NCBI GenBank assembly: GCA_015680685.1
Contig: MNCI01000920.1
Coordinates: 1 to 62,000, forward strand
From: Gnetum montanum
Lineage: Eukaryota; Streptophyta; Gnetopsida; Gnetales; Gnetaceae
Direction: 5' to 3'
Length of the DNA: 62,000 bases
How positions within the stretch are numbered: the stretch's first letter is position 1; each line of letters starts with the position of its first letter. This document shows positions 46,870 through 57,349 of the stretch, piece after piece. The position numbers and the translations under genes were made by a program. Below the pieces are notes generated by a model. That model ran no database searches. It saw only the letters and a program-made list of their open reading frames with translations, and had not been told where the DNA came from.

Positions 46870-47884
46870 CAATGGGAGGTTGCATTTTGCAAAGCTTGAA
46901 CTACAGTTATTTCCCTCCTTTTTCATCTAGAAGAGGAGGCTCCTCAGTCAGGTGAGACCTTTTGTGCTGTAACTTAGTTGCCACCGTCTCCACAATGAGG
47001 CATTTCCCCTTTGACATGTTGCCCATAGTAGTAGGGGATGCCTCTCCTACACTATCTTAGCCACAGAAGTTGCATACCACCCGATTCCTAGTCGTCATTG
47101 AAAATGATTCCCCAATAGCTTCTAGGGGATCCTAGGATCGGGTGGTATGGAAGACTTGGCAAATCCACGATCTGGAAATTTGGTTATAATTTTGTAGCAC
47201 CCAGAATCCATTCTCATGGACTACCAAGAATTTCGCGAAGCTTCGCAGGCAGGCTACAAAGAAGGCATGATGCACGTTGAAACAGATTTAGGCTTCTTAC
47301 AAAGCTTGACCATTTCAACCTGCATACCTTTGCAAAGATGCTTGGCCTAATTGTAACGTGCCCCCTCTTCCATGACTTCTCTCATTATCCAAGCTTGCTT
47401 GATCCCAATGATTTTTTCTTGGGAGAGTAGCTTGGGGAAAGCGCATGCACGAAAGACGGGGTAAATCATTTTGGCCACTTTTAGCTTGGCCTTTTCAATA
47501 TGAATCCCCTTATGATCCTTTACCACCCCTAGCCACTCCTCAATGTCCACTTGATGGTTTACCTCCTTTTTGATCTTCATTAGAAGGAACACCGAAGAGA
47601 TTCACAAATGGTTGGTCATTAATCTCAAGTACCACTAGCACACCGTGGACACATGTGCGGAAGCGATCTGCTCTTTCGGAAAAGGAGTCGACTAGGGCAA
47701 GCATTTCAGCAGTAGGGACACTTGGGTTGATGACCAAGAACAACTCCATGAGCCTAACATCCCAAAGGTTGTTGACGAGTGAGTCTGGGGCCCTGTTGCA
47801 GAGCTAGCGTTGGGTCTCTTCCACCTCCCCATACTTGAAATAGATGTTGGCCTCATTATGCCCAGAGGTGATCATGGTGACCTC
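46870..47884 (-). CDS. Antisense gene of B, plant-transposon-associated domain exon
   Basis: Acceptor AAATCCTAG at 47885 and donor CCATTG|GTAAAT (46870/46869). PSVPTAEMLALVDSF, VLVVLEINDQPFVNLFGVPS, EEWLGVVKDHKG and REVMEEGARYN align block by block with exon 3 of A. A frame change near 47590 and stops downstream break it. The 3' third is weakly preserved. Confidence 0.7.
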
Positions 47885-48021
47885 CTAGGATTTCTTTGTT
47901 GTTGTAGTAGTTTGCAAAAAAAAGAGAAAAAAAAAGAAGTTAAACAAAATGAAACAAAAAAAATAGAAGAAAAATGAAACAACACTTGAACATGCAAACA
48001 TGAATTCACGGTCTAGCGTAC

Positions 48022-48281
48022 TAAGTTTAAGTGGTGACAGAAACGGTGGGAGATCCACCAACACGTCTTCAATGGTGATCGACCTAAGGGATGTCCAATC
48101 CCTATCCAACCAATCGACCTCCTTACGTTTCCTATAAAATTGAGAGTACTGGGTTGGATAGGTTTTATACTCACCCCTGCATTGGCCTATCACGTCGGTG
48201 CGCACATTCCCAGTGGAGGAAATCTCTCGTAGGGCCATCTGTGCCAAAGCCAAGGCATCAGTATCACCATGAAGCCCACTC
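48022..48281 (-). CDS. Antisense gene of B, exon 3 (after FCP1-like exon)
   Basis: Acceptor TATATCGATAG (48282) and proposed donor ACTTA|GTACGC (48022). It reads GLHGDTDALALAQMALREIS and continues to WLDRDWTS; the first block matches GDDGLALACTALEV of A. Unlike A it has no stop within this block. Confidence 0.65.
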
Positions 48282-48394
48282 CTATCGATATAAAACCTGG
48301 TAACACACACAAAAAAAAACACATACACTATTAACATTACTTCCTAGTGTAGCATGCATTGCATAACATGATGGAATACATTTACAGAACTCAC

Positions 48395-48780
48395 TCGCCG
48401 ACAAAATAAATGGTTCCTGGTGGGTTCTGAAAATAGGTGCCCATGTGATGGGTAACGAACAACGTGTTGTACAGGTGATAGCATTCATATTTAGGCATTT
48501 TTCAAATCCAAATTATATGCCTCAAGCTTTTTGGGCACTGATTGGACCCTTCTGGCTAGTCGCCCTTGATTGCCCCATTAGTCAAAAATTTCAAAATGCC
48601 CCAGTTAGCCCCAGGAAACAACGTTTCTATGATTGCAGGTACTGTCTCCACTGACAAATGTGACCAAACGATCACACTAAAATGCTAGAGGAGGAATTGT
48701 AGGAAGTCCCATGCACCTTCCTGGAACCAGACCACCTATTGCCCCACATGTGCATGGGGCAGAGGAACATTAACTACCGG
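48395..48780 (-). CDS. Antisense gene of B, FCP1-like exon
   Basis: Contains VWFQEGAWDFLQFLL, a TAG, then HFSVIVWSHLS, aligning with VWFQDGACKFLAFILDHFRV of A, and ends NTLFVTHHMGTYFQNPPGTI before donor GGCGA|GTGAGT (48395/48394). The 5' part (catalytic strand region) is missing or unrecognisable, so the upper boundary is approximate. The strong conservation of FQNPP and the exon edge supports homology with A. Confidence 0.65.
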
Positions 48781-49685
48781 TTCACTTAGGTAGCAAAAAA
48801 TCCATACAATTTCCAGGATAATTAAAATGGGTTTTAACATCACCCTGCATAACAGAATGGAAAACGTTAGCATTATGTTTGAGTGGAGTTCGCATGTAGC
48901 ATAGCATGATTATCCTTTTGCAAATAGCATAGCGTAACACATTCTTTGCATGTAGCATAGCATAAGCCCCTGGTTGCAAAGTTTTTTTTTAAATAGTACA
49001 AAGTTAAATATTACAAGCAATGTAACGAAATAACACTTGCAGCGTAGCATGGCCATCAGGCATCACACAGTGTAGCAATACTGGCTAGGCCTTATAGTAA
49101 TTGTTGCATGACACACATAACAAACATACTAATGAAATAGGCACAACAATATAACAGATTTATAACTAAGGCAGATTCACCAACAGAACCACAGGATCAA
49201 TAGCGTAGCAACACGATATTACCGATGCATTGGTCTAAAGGTCTTACAACATAACAGTCATAAATTTAATATGCTACTAAAATACAAATTTCAAAAAAGA
49301 AAGAATTTAATATGCTACTACCATTTCAACCAATCTTCTATTGTACAAAACGATTCATGCTACGCTGCATTAAACACGTGTTACATTGTCCAATCTCGCG
49401 CGTGGCCAAACACTCCTAAGGGCCATATGCTATGCTATTCATGTGATAGGTTGCTAGGATCACCTAAACCTCTATGGTGAGGCACTCACAACAATGGTGG
49501 TCTAGGCAATACTGCATGCAACCTTAGCATAGCGTTCATACACCCGTCATGGCCGAATCGACAACAGCGGTGGTGTAATGGTTAAAATGGAAACTAAAAT
49601 GGTAATAGAAGACGTAAATTTCATTACAAAAAAAAGAAGAGACAACAATAGCAACCTAGAAAAAAAAGGTAGCGTAGCGACTTAC

Positions 49686-49807
49686 CGGGCCGACGGAGTC
49701 TCCTCTCGTACTGTAATGTGCACCTGTGATAGATGCGTTAGGGTGTCTTTCACCTCGTCCACTTTGGTGAGCACTTGGTGTTTACATTCTCCTTTAGATG
49801 CCATCAT
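49686..49807 (-). CDS. Antisense gene of B, first coding exon
   Basis: ATG at 49807, second ATG directly after. About 40 codons: MMASKGECKHQVLTKVDEVK then a charged helix-like stretch to REETPSAR, ending at GCCCG|GTAAGT, a consensus donor (49686/49685). The open plus-strand frame over this place (49578-50033) is its shadow. The exon lies about 130 bases downstream of the TATA box. The counterpart in A is outside the window. Confidence 0.6.
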
Positions 49808-49938
49808 CTCAGTTGCAAATTATCTGTTAATCACTATGCTAAATCACCTTGCTCTTTATCAGTACAACCGCTCTATGCTCTGGATGTGGGCTTTGCGCTC
49901 TTATAATGAAAATGATGAGTTTACTAGGGGTAAACCCC

Positions 49939-50055
49939 TATTTATAGCCAACACAGTGAAAAGAACTTGCCATTTTTGCATCCTGATTAATGTTGGATGC
50001 TTCATACAGCGTAGCACTCCCGCCATAGCATAGCATCACTATTTGCATCATAGCA
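49939..50055 (-). promoter_or_regulatory. Promoter of the B antisense gene: TATA box and upstream dyads
   Basis: TATAAATA on minus at 49946-49939, with GGGG following. Upstream (49990-50055) lie CATAGCATAGCATC and CAGCGTAGCA, the same motif as the B LTR. Layout copies that of the LTR: dyads, then TATA. 48781-49685 is the large first intron with more of these motifs. Confidence 0.6.
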
Positions 50056-50310
50056 GGTGGGCCCAATCGAAAATTTCATCCCACCTTAAACTAGCAACTT
50101 ACCTTTGCAAGAATAACCCATTAGCAGTCTGCAAAGACCTTAAACTAATAGTTTTGACTTACAAACCTAACCCGTTAATGGTCCACAAAGACCTTAAACT
50201 AATAGTTACAACTCACAATTCGACCAAGTTAGCGGTCCACAAAGACCTTAAACTAGCAGTTTTAAACTACAACCCTACATCCAGGTGGTCCACTACGACC
50301 TTAAACTAGT
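50050..50310. repeat. Array between antisense promoter and RT in B
   Basis: Four or five units of CCACAAAGACCTTAAACTAA/G with 30-35 base spacers. Core GACCTTAAACTAG is shared with 61360-61510. Confidence 0.75.
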
Positions 50311-50390
50311 AGCTTGCGAACTTTGTATCATAGTTGACAATTATTTCAACCATTTTATATCTCATTGTTGCTTTGCAAATGTTTACTATG

Positions 50391-50404
50391 CGCTGTTTCT
50401 ACAG
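50391..50404 (+). other. Candidate 3' splice site upstream of RT in B
   Basis: CGCTGTTTCTACAG, followed 200 bases later by the RT frame; a second candidate TTATTGTGGCAG ends at 50444. Fits the Ogre-type intron between protease and RT, but the donor is not identified. Confidence 0.35.
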
Positions 50405-50452
50405 ATAGGTATCACTTGACTTGGCTTTTATCTTATTGTGGCAGGTTGAGCA

Positions 50453-50453
50453 N
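50453..50453. other. Contig join (n) with duplicated 44-base overlap
   Basis: The bases from GGTATCACTTGACTTGGC to GCAGGTTGAG occur on both sides of the n, so two contig ends overlap without being merged. Confidence 0.9.
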
Positions 50454-50617
50454 CAGGTATCACTTGACTTGGCTTTTATCTTATTGTGGCAGGTTGAGAA
50501 AGAATGACCATGCATCATGATCTATCAACACTTCTAGCCTTGACAGGCCTATATGGCGAGCTTACAAGACAATTAAACCTAGAGTCAATAGACTAGGAAT
50601 CATCCACTGATAGCACT

Positions 50618-51785
50618 ATGGCATCCTTAGAAGCATCCCCAGACTGGCCCAAACATCTGGTCCAAGCCTTAGATTTAGAGGCTGGGGATGTAACTGAGGA
50701 CCCTCTCATTGAAACTCCTGTGACTACATCCAGGGGAAAAATAAAGACGTTAAAACTTAGCTCTCTCCTAGATTCACAAATGCATAAAGATGTATCCAAG
50801 ATCCTTCAAGACAACATTGATGTATTTGCGTGGTCCTATAACGACATTTTGGGCTTAGATTCGAGGCTTATACAGCATAACATTATCTTAGACTCGCATA
50901 TGAAGGCAGTTAAACAAAAGGCTTGCAAAATTAAACTAGAGATTGCACTGGCCGTACACGATGAAATCACTAAGCTGTATCAGGCTGGTTTCATCCGTGT
51001 AGTTGATTACTTAGAATGGGTATCGAACATCATTGTAGTTTCTAAGAAAATGGAAGGAATATGAATCTGTATAGACTTTTGGGATCTGAACAAAGCAATG
51101 ATCAAAGATGAGTTCCCACTGCCGAGTTATTGATCAACTTATCGACACTACGGCTGGTGATGCTCTACTATCCTTCATGGACGGTTTCTTCGGCTACAAT
51201 CAAATTTGTATCAACCTAGAGCATCAGTTAACAACCACTTTCATGACCCCATGGGGTACCTTCTATTACACTATGATTCCCTTTGCACTCAAAAATGCTG
51301 GAGCAACCTACCAAAGAGCCATGACATACATCTTTAGTGACTACCTCCTAGAAATACTAGATGACTATGTGGATGACATAGCGGTCAACTCTAAAGAGGT
51401 TGCTAACCATCCCGATGATCTAGGTGTAGTCCTCAAACACTACCATATGCATGAATTATCCCTCAATCCAAAGAAGTATGTCTTCAGGGTAAAAACTAGA
51501 TGCATGCTAGGGTTTGTAGTATCGGAGGCTAGAATACGAGTGGATCCTGACAAAGTTAAGACCGTCGTTAATCTAGCAGCCCCTACCAACCTTAAAGAAT
51601 TGCGCAGGTTGCAAGGTAGGATACAGTTCATTAGAAGGTTTATAGAAAAGTTGACTGACAAGTTACACCCCATGCAACACTTACTAAAAAAGGGGGTTAA
51701 CTTTGAATGGACAACACAATGCCAACAAGCCTTCGATGACCTAAAGAAAGAGCTTTTACACCTCCCAACTGTGTACCCACCATAG
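50618..51785 (+). pseudogene. Element B reverse transcriptase
   Basis: Two long frames (50618-51064 and 51108-51785) separated by one stop and a frame change. Recognisable: DVFAWSYNDILGLD, YQAGFIRVVDYLEWVSNIIV, ALLSFMDGFFGYNQI, FMTPWGTFYYTMIPFALKNA, GATYQRAM, and the catalytic box LDDYVDDIAV (about 51356-51385), then LSLNPKKYVF and the connection domain (FEWTTQCQQAFDDLK). YVDD is intact. Wording of the FMTPWGTF...LKNAGATYQ block is typical of Tat. This is the best preserved RT in the window but is broken at 51062 and near 51110. Confidence 0.9.
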
Positions 51786-52240
51786 AGGGATAAACCTTTC
51801 TACATCTACCTTGCAACCTCGGACACATCTATTACAACAATGTTATGCCAAAAAGAGAGGATGGCTTTGAGACCCCAGTCTATTACTTGAGTCATGCATT
51901 GATAGCATATGAAGCTAAATATAACAAAGTGGAAAGGAATTGCCTTGCTTTAGTGTTTGCACTAAAAAAGTGAAGACACTACCTATTCCATAGCCAAGTG
52001 AACATCATATGCAAAAGTAACATACTTTGGGCTATCACAAACAACTTGTATGAAAGTAGCAGGATAGCCCGATGGAAGGCAGTAACAGAAAAATTCAATT
52101 TACATTACATAGCGCAATCATCAACGAAAGGACAAGCGATAGCCATGCAGCTTGCAACCTCACCCATTGATGATCGAGCAACCATAGAACCTGAATTCCC
52201 TGATGAACATGTTAGCAGTGTCAATCTTGTACCATCACAT
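51786..52240 (+). pseudogene. Element B first RNase H (degenerate)
   Basis: Continues directly after RT: PFYIYLATSDTSITTMLCQK, then TPVYY and AYEAKYNKVERNCLALVFAL in another frame. It has stops and at least two frame changes. The open frame 51998-52282 covers its end and the connection to the second RNase H (STKGQAIAMQLATSP). Confidence 0.75.
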
Positions 52241-52244
52241 TTTG

Positions 52245-52620
52245 AGGCAACTTTATATTTTGACGGTGCCTCAACGATGTGAGGTGGAAGTGTTGTCACT
52301 GTCTTTACATTCCCCTCGAGAAACATGCAATCCTTTGCTTACCGCTTCACGTTCCTTTGTACGAACAATGTAGCTGAGTACAAAGGACTCCTTAGAGGCC
52401 TCTTAGTATCCCAATAATTAAAAATTCAACATTTGGTAATTTGAGGTGACTCCTAGCTTGTCATCAATCAAATCACTGAGGTCTACACCTATAAGGCTTC
52501 CCATTTACAGCCTTACCATGATTTGGCTAAAAACTTGTTGTAGCAGTTCACCACAATAGACATACAACATGTGCCACGCAATGAGAACACAGTAGCGGAT
52601 GCCTTAGCTATGCTAGCATT
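52245..52620 (+). pseudogene. Element B second, archaeal-type RNase H
   Basis: Catalytic landmarks in order: LYFDGAST (first Asp), a GGSVV strand after a stop, NNVAEYKGLLRGL (Glu), GDS after a stop (Asp), and NTVADALA (last Asp). The Glu-in-AEY and the GDS pattern belong to the archaeal-type RNase H acquired by Tat/Ogre-clade elements. The place directly after the first RNase H and before integrase is as expected. Stops are TGA, TAA and TAG. Confidence 0.8.
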
Positions 52621-52649
52621 AAATGTGCCGTCACATTTGTTTGTGATAC

Positions 52650-53067
52650 TACTTGCTTCGATAATAGAGTGTACGGGCCCTATCACCTAAGAAGTGCACA
52701 TGGCCAACACCCAAGAGTGGTATGCTAACATGAAGGTCTACCTGCAACATGGTGAACCCCCACAAGGTTTGAAATCTACCTAAAGGGATGCAATCCAGAA
52801 GTGAGCATGACAGTATGTCCTGGTAGGATAAATACCTTGTGTAAATGCTCCTTTGATAGAATACTGTTAACTTGCCTTGGTGGAGAGGAGGCATAAAAAA
52901 TAGTTAGCAAAGTCCATGAAGGACTATGTGGAGGACACATAGCTCCTAGAGCCATAGTAGCTAAGATTAGACGCCTAGGGTATTACTGGCTGTGCATGGA
53001 ACATGATTTTTTTGCTAAAGTCAAGATGTGTGACATGTGCCAACATCACGCAAACCTTATACACATG
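52650..53067 (+). pseudogene. Element B integrase, N-terminal zinc-binding part
   Basis: HHCC-type zinc domain near 52905-53055: HEGLCGGHIAPRAIVAKIRR, then MCDMCQHHANLIH. Element D is inserted directly after this block. The remainder (52650-52900) is decayed. Confidence 0.8.
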
Positions 53068-53076
53068 TGATGGGAC

Positions 53077-53123
53077 GCGATATTGCATGGGCCGCGATAT
53101 CGCGTTCGCCGTGATATCGCGGT
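53077..53123. repeat. GCGATATCGC palindrome cluster in D U3
   Basis: GCGATATTGC, GCGATATCGCG and GTGATATCGCGG at about 16-base spacing. The 3' LTR (59319-59370) has a different arrangement of the same palindromes. Confidence 0.8.
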
Positions 53124-53136
53124 CCGCTGCTAAATC

Positions 53137-53144
53137 TATAAATA
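53137..53144 (+). promoter_or_regulatory. TATA box of D 5' LTR
   Basis: TCTATAAATAAG. The 3' LTR copy is changed to TCTATGAATC. Confidence 0.65.
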
Positions 53145-53864
53145 AGAGGTGGCTCTCCCTTTGTTTCTCATTTAGATTTAGATCCTTAGCGAAAATCTGG
53201 TAGTTTTACCTCTCTAGAGATAGAATATTTTCCATGTGCCCGTAGTAGGAGCTCCAAAGTGAACGGATCTTTATTCAAGCAAATATTGTACCTAAACACA
53301 TGTTTGTGTACAACAATAAAGATGAACTTCTTGGATAAACCTTGCAGTGCATGGAATAGGCTAATTAGGACTTTATTTATTGTTTATTTACTATTTATTA
53401 TTTACATGTTCTATTAGTCATTAAATCTCTCTCAACCCTTCTCTCCTAGTTAACTGCCTCAGTACAACCACTTCGAGCACATGCGTTACGCTTGGTGATC
53501 CCAGCAATGATTAGCATTTGGTAACCAAGGTTGCATTAGTTTAGGGTGTGAACGGTAAGTGGGAACGGATGTTGATGCTAGGTTAATTAAGACTTAGTTA
53601 GTTAGTTAAAGTTAGTAATTAGTCTCTTCACCCTTTACCTTATTAGCATAGGAGATAAAATAGAAAAGACATAAAAATCATATACCTCAGACTTACTTAA
53701 CCATACACCGTGAAAACTACAAGTAAGTCTGGGAAGACAATGAATAATTAACCTTAAGTGTTCCATGAGGTGTGTAGGCACTTGGTCTATGGAGTTTGAC
53801 TGGATCGTGAGTGTTACGCTCGTATTTGTATGGTTGAGTGTAGGGGTACCTTGCCACTCATCAT

Positions 53865-53882
53865 TGGCGCCGTTGCCAAGGA
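53865..53882 (+). other. Primer binding site of D (tRNA-Asp)
   Basis: TGGCGCCGTTGCCAAGGA, one base after the LTR; complementary to the 3' end of plant tRNA-Asp with two mismatches near the end. Typical of Athila. 53883-54005 is leader. Confidence 0.85.
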
Positions 53883-54005
53883 CTAAGTGTTTGTGTGCTA
53901 AGTAGAACATAGGAGATCACTCAAATTGTTGGGAGCTTGAACGAACCTTAGGGTTAATTAAAAGAAAAATTATATAATGGTTAAATAGCACACCGATAAG
54001 ACACA

Positions 54006-55982
54006 ATGTCTTCTTCTTCTTCTCACAAGAGCATTACACCACCTAGGGATCATACTAGAAACAGTCGGTAGTCTAAAACACATAACCAAAATCGGCCAGT
54101 TCCTCAACAATATAGGGTGGTATATACTCATCCCGATGAGTACATACCTAATTTTACTTTTATCCTCCATCAGGATGAACAGATGCGCTGGAGAGACTTG
54201 CAAGGTAACATAGTGTTACCTCCAGATCGTGCAGTCCCTAACATGCTTATTCGTGCTCTTGCACAAATAGGCATGACACAGCTATATGCTGAATATTTTA
54301 TAGGTAATTTTGGCACAAGGGATTATCATCCCACATCCGCACAACGTATAAGGGACTCAAGGCAGGAGAGCCACCATACACTGTTGAAGGGTAAAGGGGT
54401 CCCACACGTCTTAATTGAAATTGGAGATGGTGAACCACTTATAAGGGGTTCTCCATCAAATGATGTTCCCCCTCCTAATGATAGTGAGAAGGTGGGGTAT
54501 CAGAACCTACGCTCCATGATACACAACCTTGGCTCTGATCCCCGTGAATACCAACTATTCACTAAGGGAACAACAACACATGACAAGGACGGGCACATAG
54601 ATCATCGTCACGATAGGGGCTGAGGCCACAGAAGAGAAGGTAGGAAACATTGTCATGATGATGGTTCTCCTTCTTCTTCATCTTCATCACATCGTTCACA
54701 CTCTCCTTCCACATTTGGGCATAGTCATAGAGAGCATAATAGTGAGGATAGAGGTAGGTAAAATGATAGACCTCGATGAGAGAGTCGAGAGCGAGGACAA
54801 GGACATGAAGGAAGGGAAAGTAGAGAACAACATAGACATCATATGTGTCATGAAAAAGATGATCATGAAGAACCCCTACTTTCCACTCGAAGCATGCTAA
54901 ATATAACGAAGGTAGTGAGAATACCAACAAGGCATCAAAAAGACAGTTAGATCAAGAGATTGGATATGAATAACATCCCACAATTTTAAGGGGGATACAA
55001 CGCAGATACACAAAATCATTTACAGGAATTTCATGATGCCTACGCCTTGCAAAACATAGAAAATGAGTGGAAAAAACTAAAGTTGTTTCCCAAGACACTC
55101 ATAAAGGAAGCAGAGAGTTGGTACTGGTCCTTAGAACCAGAAACCATTAGGAGGGGAGTACAATGTTAGAACTCTTCAATGATAAATATTAGACGTACTC
55201 TAGAGTGTCTAATTTGCATAAGTAGATCCAAGGATGGAAGCAAGGTACTCATGAACCCTTGGATGCTACCATGGGCCACTACTACACATTGCTACATTGT
55301 TGCCCGGGCCATGGTTATGCATAACAGGATCAACTTTGCCATCTCGTAGATGGGCTAATGTACGAAACTAGGAGAACCCTTGGGACTTATGCCCAAGGGA
55401 GACTATCAAAACTTAGATCCCATGAAATTCATCACTTATTGGAACAAGTAGCCAAAGAAGAAGGGGAGCTATGAAAAAGAGAAAGCGTAGAAGAATATAA
55501 CCGTGATCCTTCCCTCTGAAAGAAGGAAGTGAGATTTTGCGATGAAGAGGATGAGTCACCACTCGAAGAGTTGGTGAACAGAAAAACCTTACCGCTCCAA
55601 AAGCTAACAACAGTATCATCTAAGGTAGATGAAGTATGGAGCTCCATAGATAGTAAAATTGAAACTGTCCTAAAGATTGTAGAGGAGTCTAAGGAGGAAC
55701 GAGGTAGTGACAAGGACAAGAAAAAGCAGAGAGATTCAGGCCTTGAACATGACAAGGGTAAGGGGAAAATAACTATCTCTGATGAGGTTGTGGATTCAGA
55801 CACATACAATGATGGTGGATGTGAGATCTGCCAATATGACCATCCTAAGGGATGTTGTCCAATCATCTCACATTTACAAGAGTTTGGGGTGTATGCACTC
55901 AACCCGAGACTTAATAGATGGCAGACACCCCAAAGGTTACCTTATCCCCAAGGTAACCCAAGATAGTTCCACCAACAGTTGA
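54006..55982 (+). pseudogene. Element D gag
   Basis: ATG at 54006 (MSSSSSHKSITPP), a TAG at 54069-54071, then an open frame to 54623 with VVYTHPDEYIPN and GTRDYHPTSAQRI. Central part (54624-55500) is decayed, with the gag-core segment MLELFNDKY near 55160. The C-terminal frame 55529-55966 has an acidic start (FCDEEDESPLEELVN), a Lys-rich stretch and the variant knuckle CEICQYDHPKGCC. Stops are mainly TAG/TGA. Confidence 0.75.
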
Positions 55983-56143
55983 CGTACTATCCAAGTGGAA
56001 CTCCACCACAACCCATCGAGCAACCACAGTAGTGGCAATACCGACAATCATAGGGGATGCCACCGCCAGGGCAACAATACCCTTACCAGCAACCCAATTC
56101 TTATGGATACTACGTGTAACAACCGATTTCTTCAAGTGACTCC

Positions 56144-57349
56144 ATGGGTCACATAACTTCCCAACATCACTCCCAAGTTCGAAAGTACTTTAGAAGGACT
56201 CCTTCTCCTCTGGGAGATGCTCCACATCCATACCATCCTCCTAATCCATCTGCACTTTTTCCACTAGTATTTCCCATACCTCCTACTCCAACAATGCAAG
56301 GGGAACTCCCCACTCAACCACGACAACGTAACGCTACGAGAGCTGTAACCATTCAACCTGTAGCTAGTTCTGACAATCGCAAAAAGAGAAGACCTTTCTT
56401 TAGAACCAAAAGCCTAGACAAGCTCTCACAACCACAAGCGGTTGAGTCTAGGTATGCTCCACCAACACATAAGGCTTTGGAGCACCCTTCAGTGCAACAA
56501 CAGAGCTTAACGCATACAGTTATGTTAACACATACCGTAATCGACTGGATCAAGGTAGGCCACCTTCCCAGGAAACTATCTGACCCTGGAAGTCTCTTAA
56601 TCTATCTCCAAGTTTCTGGGAATGAACCACATATGGCTCTTCTTGACTTAGGTTTTGGAGTTAACCTAATATCACAAGAAATGTATCAAGACTGGAACCT
56701 ACCCCAACTCAAGAAGAGCAACATTCAACTAGAGCTGGCTAACCAGTCCATCACCATTCCCTTGGGATTGGTGGAGGACATTGTTACCACTGTGTGTGGT
56801 TGGTCATACCCAGCCGATTTCCTGGTGATTGAAGTTAACAATAACGAAGGGAACTTCCCAATTATAATGGGAAGGGCATGGCTAAGCACGATAGACGCAT
56901 GCCTAGGAATTTGCAATCTTTCCTTGGAAATATCTAAGGTAAACATTTATGGAAAGATCGAGAAGAAGAAAGTTCCATGCATCACATACAGTGATTCATT
57001 GGGTGATGACATGGAGGAATGCCTAGCATCTCCTACATGCAACCAGTGTGCCCTAGAAACTTTGAGACAAAGATGCCTATATGTAGCAACCACACAACAA
57101 GTGGACACCCCGTGGTTGACAACTAGTCGAAAGAGCAAACCAACATGCATGGAACGAACTGGAGGAATAACTCATGCCTGCAACGAAGGCATAGACACAT
57201 TGGAATATGAGCTTTGTCAACTTCCACCCCTTAATCTAAGAACATCAATTGGGAGAAGTTGGACACTTCTAAGAAATGCAAATAGACGTTCATTATTTCA
57301 GATCTCTCCCTTTCCATTCAGTCATGGGAAAGATAGCCACCTATGCTAA
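56144..57349 (+). CDS. Element D protease with linker, intact 401-codon frame
   Basis: The frame is open throughout. It starts with a Pro/Arg/Gln-rich linker, has a retropepsin at about 56600-56940 with active-site region ALLDLGFGVNLIS (Athila form is DLGAS), strands SITIPLGLVEDIVTT and GRAWLSTIDACLGI, then a Cys-containing tail (ASPTCNQCALETLRQRC). The ATG at 56144 may not be the real start because gag continues upstream. After 57349, where RT is expected, there is only T-rich untranslated sequence. Confidence 0.75.
   Translation: MGHITSQHHSQVRKYFRRTPSPLGDAPHPYHPPNPSALFPLVFPIPPTPTMQGELPTQPRQRNATRAVTIQPVASSDNRKKRRPFFRTKSLDKLSQPQAVESRYAPPTHKALEHPSVQQQSLTHTVMLTHTVIDWIKVGHLPRKLSDPGSLLIYLQVSGNEPHMALLDLGFGVNLISQEMYQDWNLPQLKKSNIQLELANQSITIPLGLVEDIVTTVCGWSYPADFLVIEVNNNEGNFPIIMGRAWLSTIDACLGICNLSLEISKVNIYGKIEKKKVPCITYSDSLGDDMEECLASPTCNQCALETLRQRCLYVATTQQVDTPWLTTSRKSKPTCMERTGGITHACNEGIDTLEYELCQLPPLNLRTSIGRSWTLLRNANRRSLFQISPFPFSHGKDSHLC

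Larger units (their letters stand above)
44144..49807 (-). pseudogene. Element B antisense spliced gene (whole)
   Basis: On minus: TATA box 49946-49939, first exon with ATG at 49807, then exons at 48780-48395 (FCP1-like), 48281-48022, 47884-46870 (plant-transposon-associated domain), 46729-46151 (acidic, minisatellite), 46066-45929, 45841-45541, duplicated 45340-45203, 45115-44295 (coiled coil), 44206-44144 (acidic tail, stop). Boundaries named here are GT-AG and sit at the same places as in A where both are visible. Stops in the FCP1-like and other exons make this copy a pseudogene. The gene lies wholly between protease and RT of the sense strand. Introns contain TAGCGTAGC motifs (46780-46830, 48890-49060). 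Product function is unknown. Confidence 0.75.
53068..53863 (+). mobile_element. Element D 5' LTR
   Basis: 796 bases. Three GCGATATCGCG-type palindromes in the first 60 bases, then TATA box 53137-53144. Ends CTCATCA before the primer site. Confidence 0.9.

Noticed and set aside
49578-50033. 151-codon plus-strand frame
   Set aside because: It is the shadow of the antisense promoter and first exon; no homology, and minus has TATA, ATG and donor.
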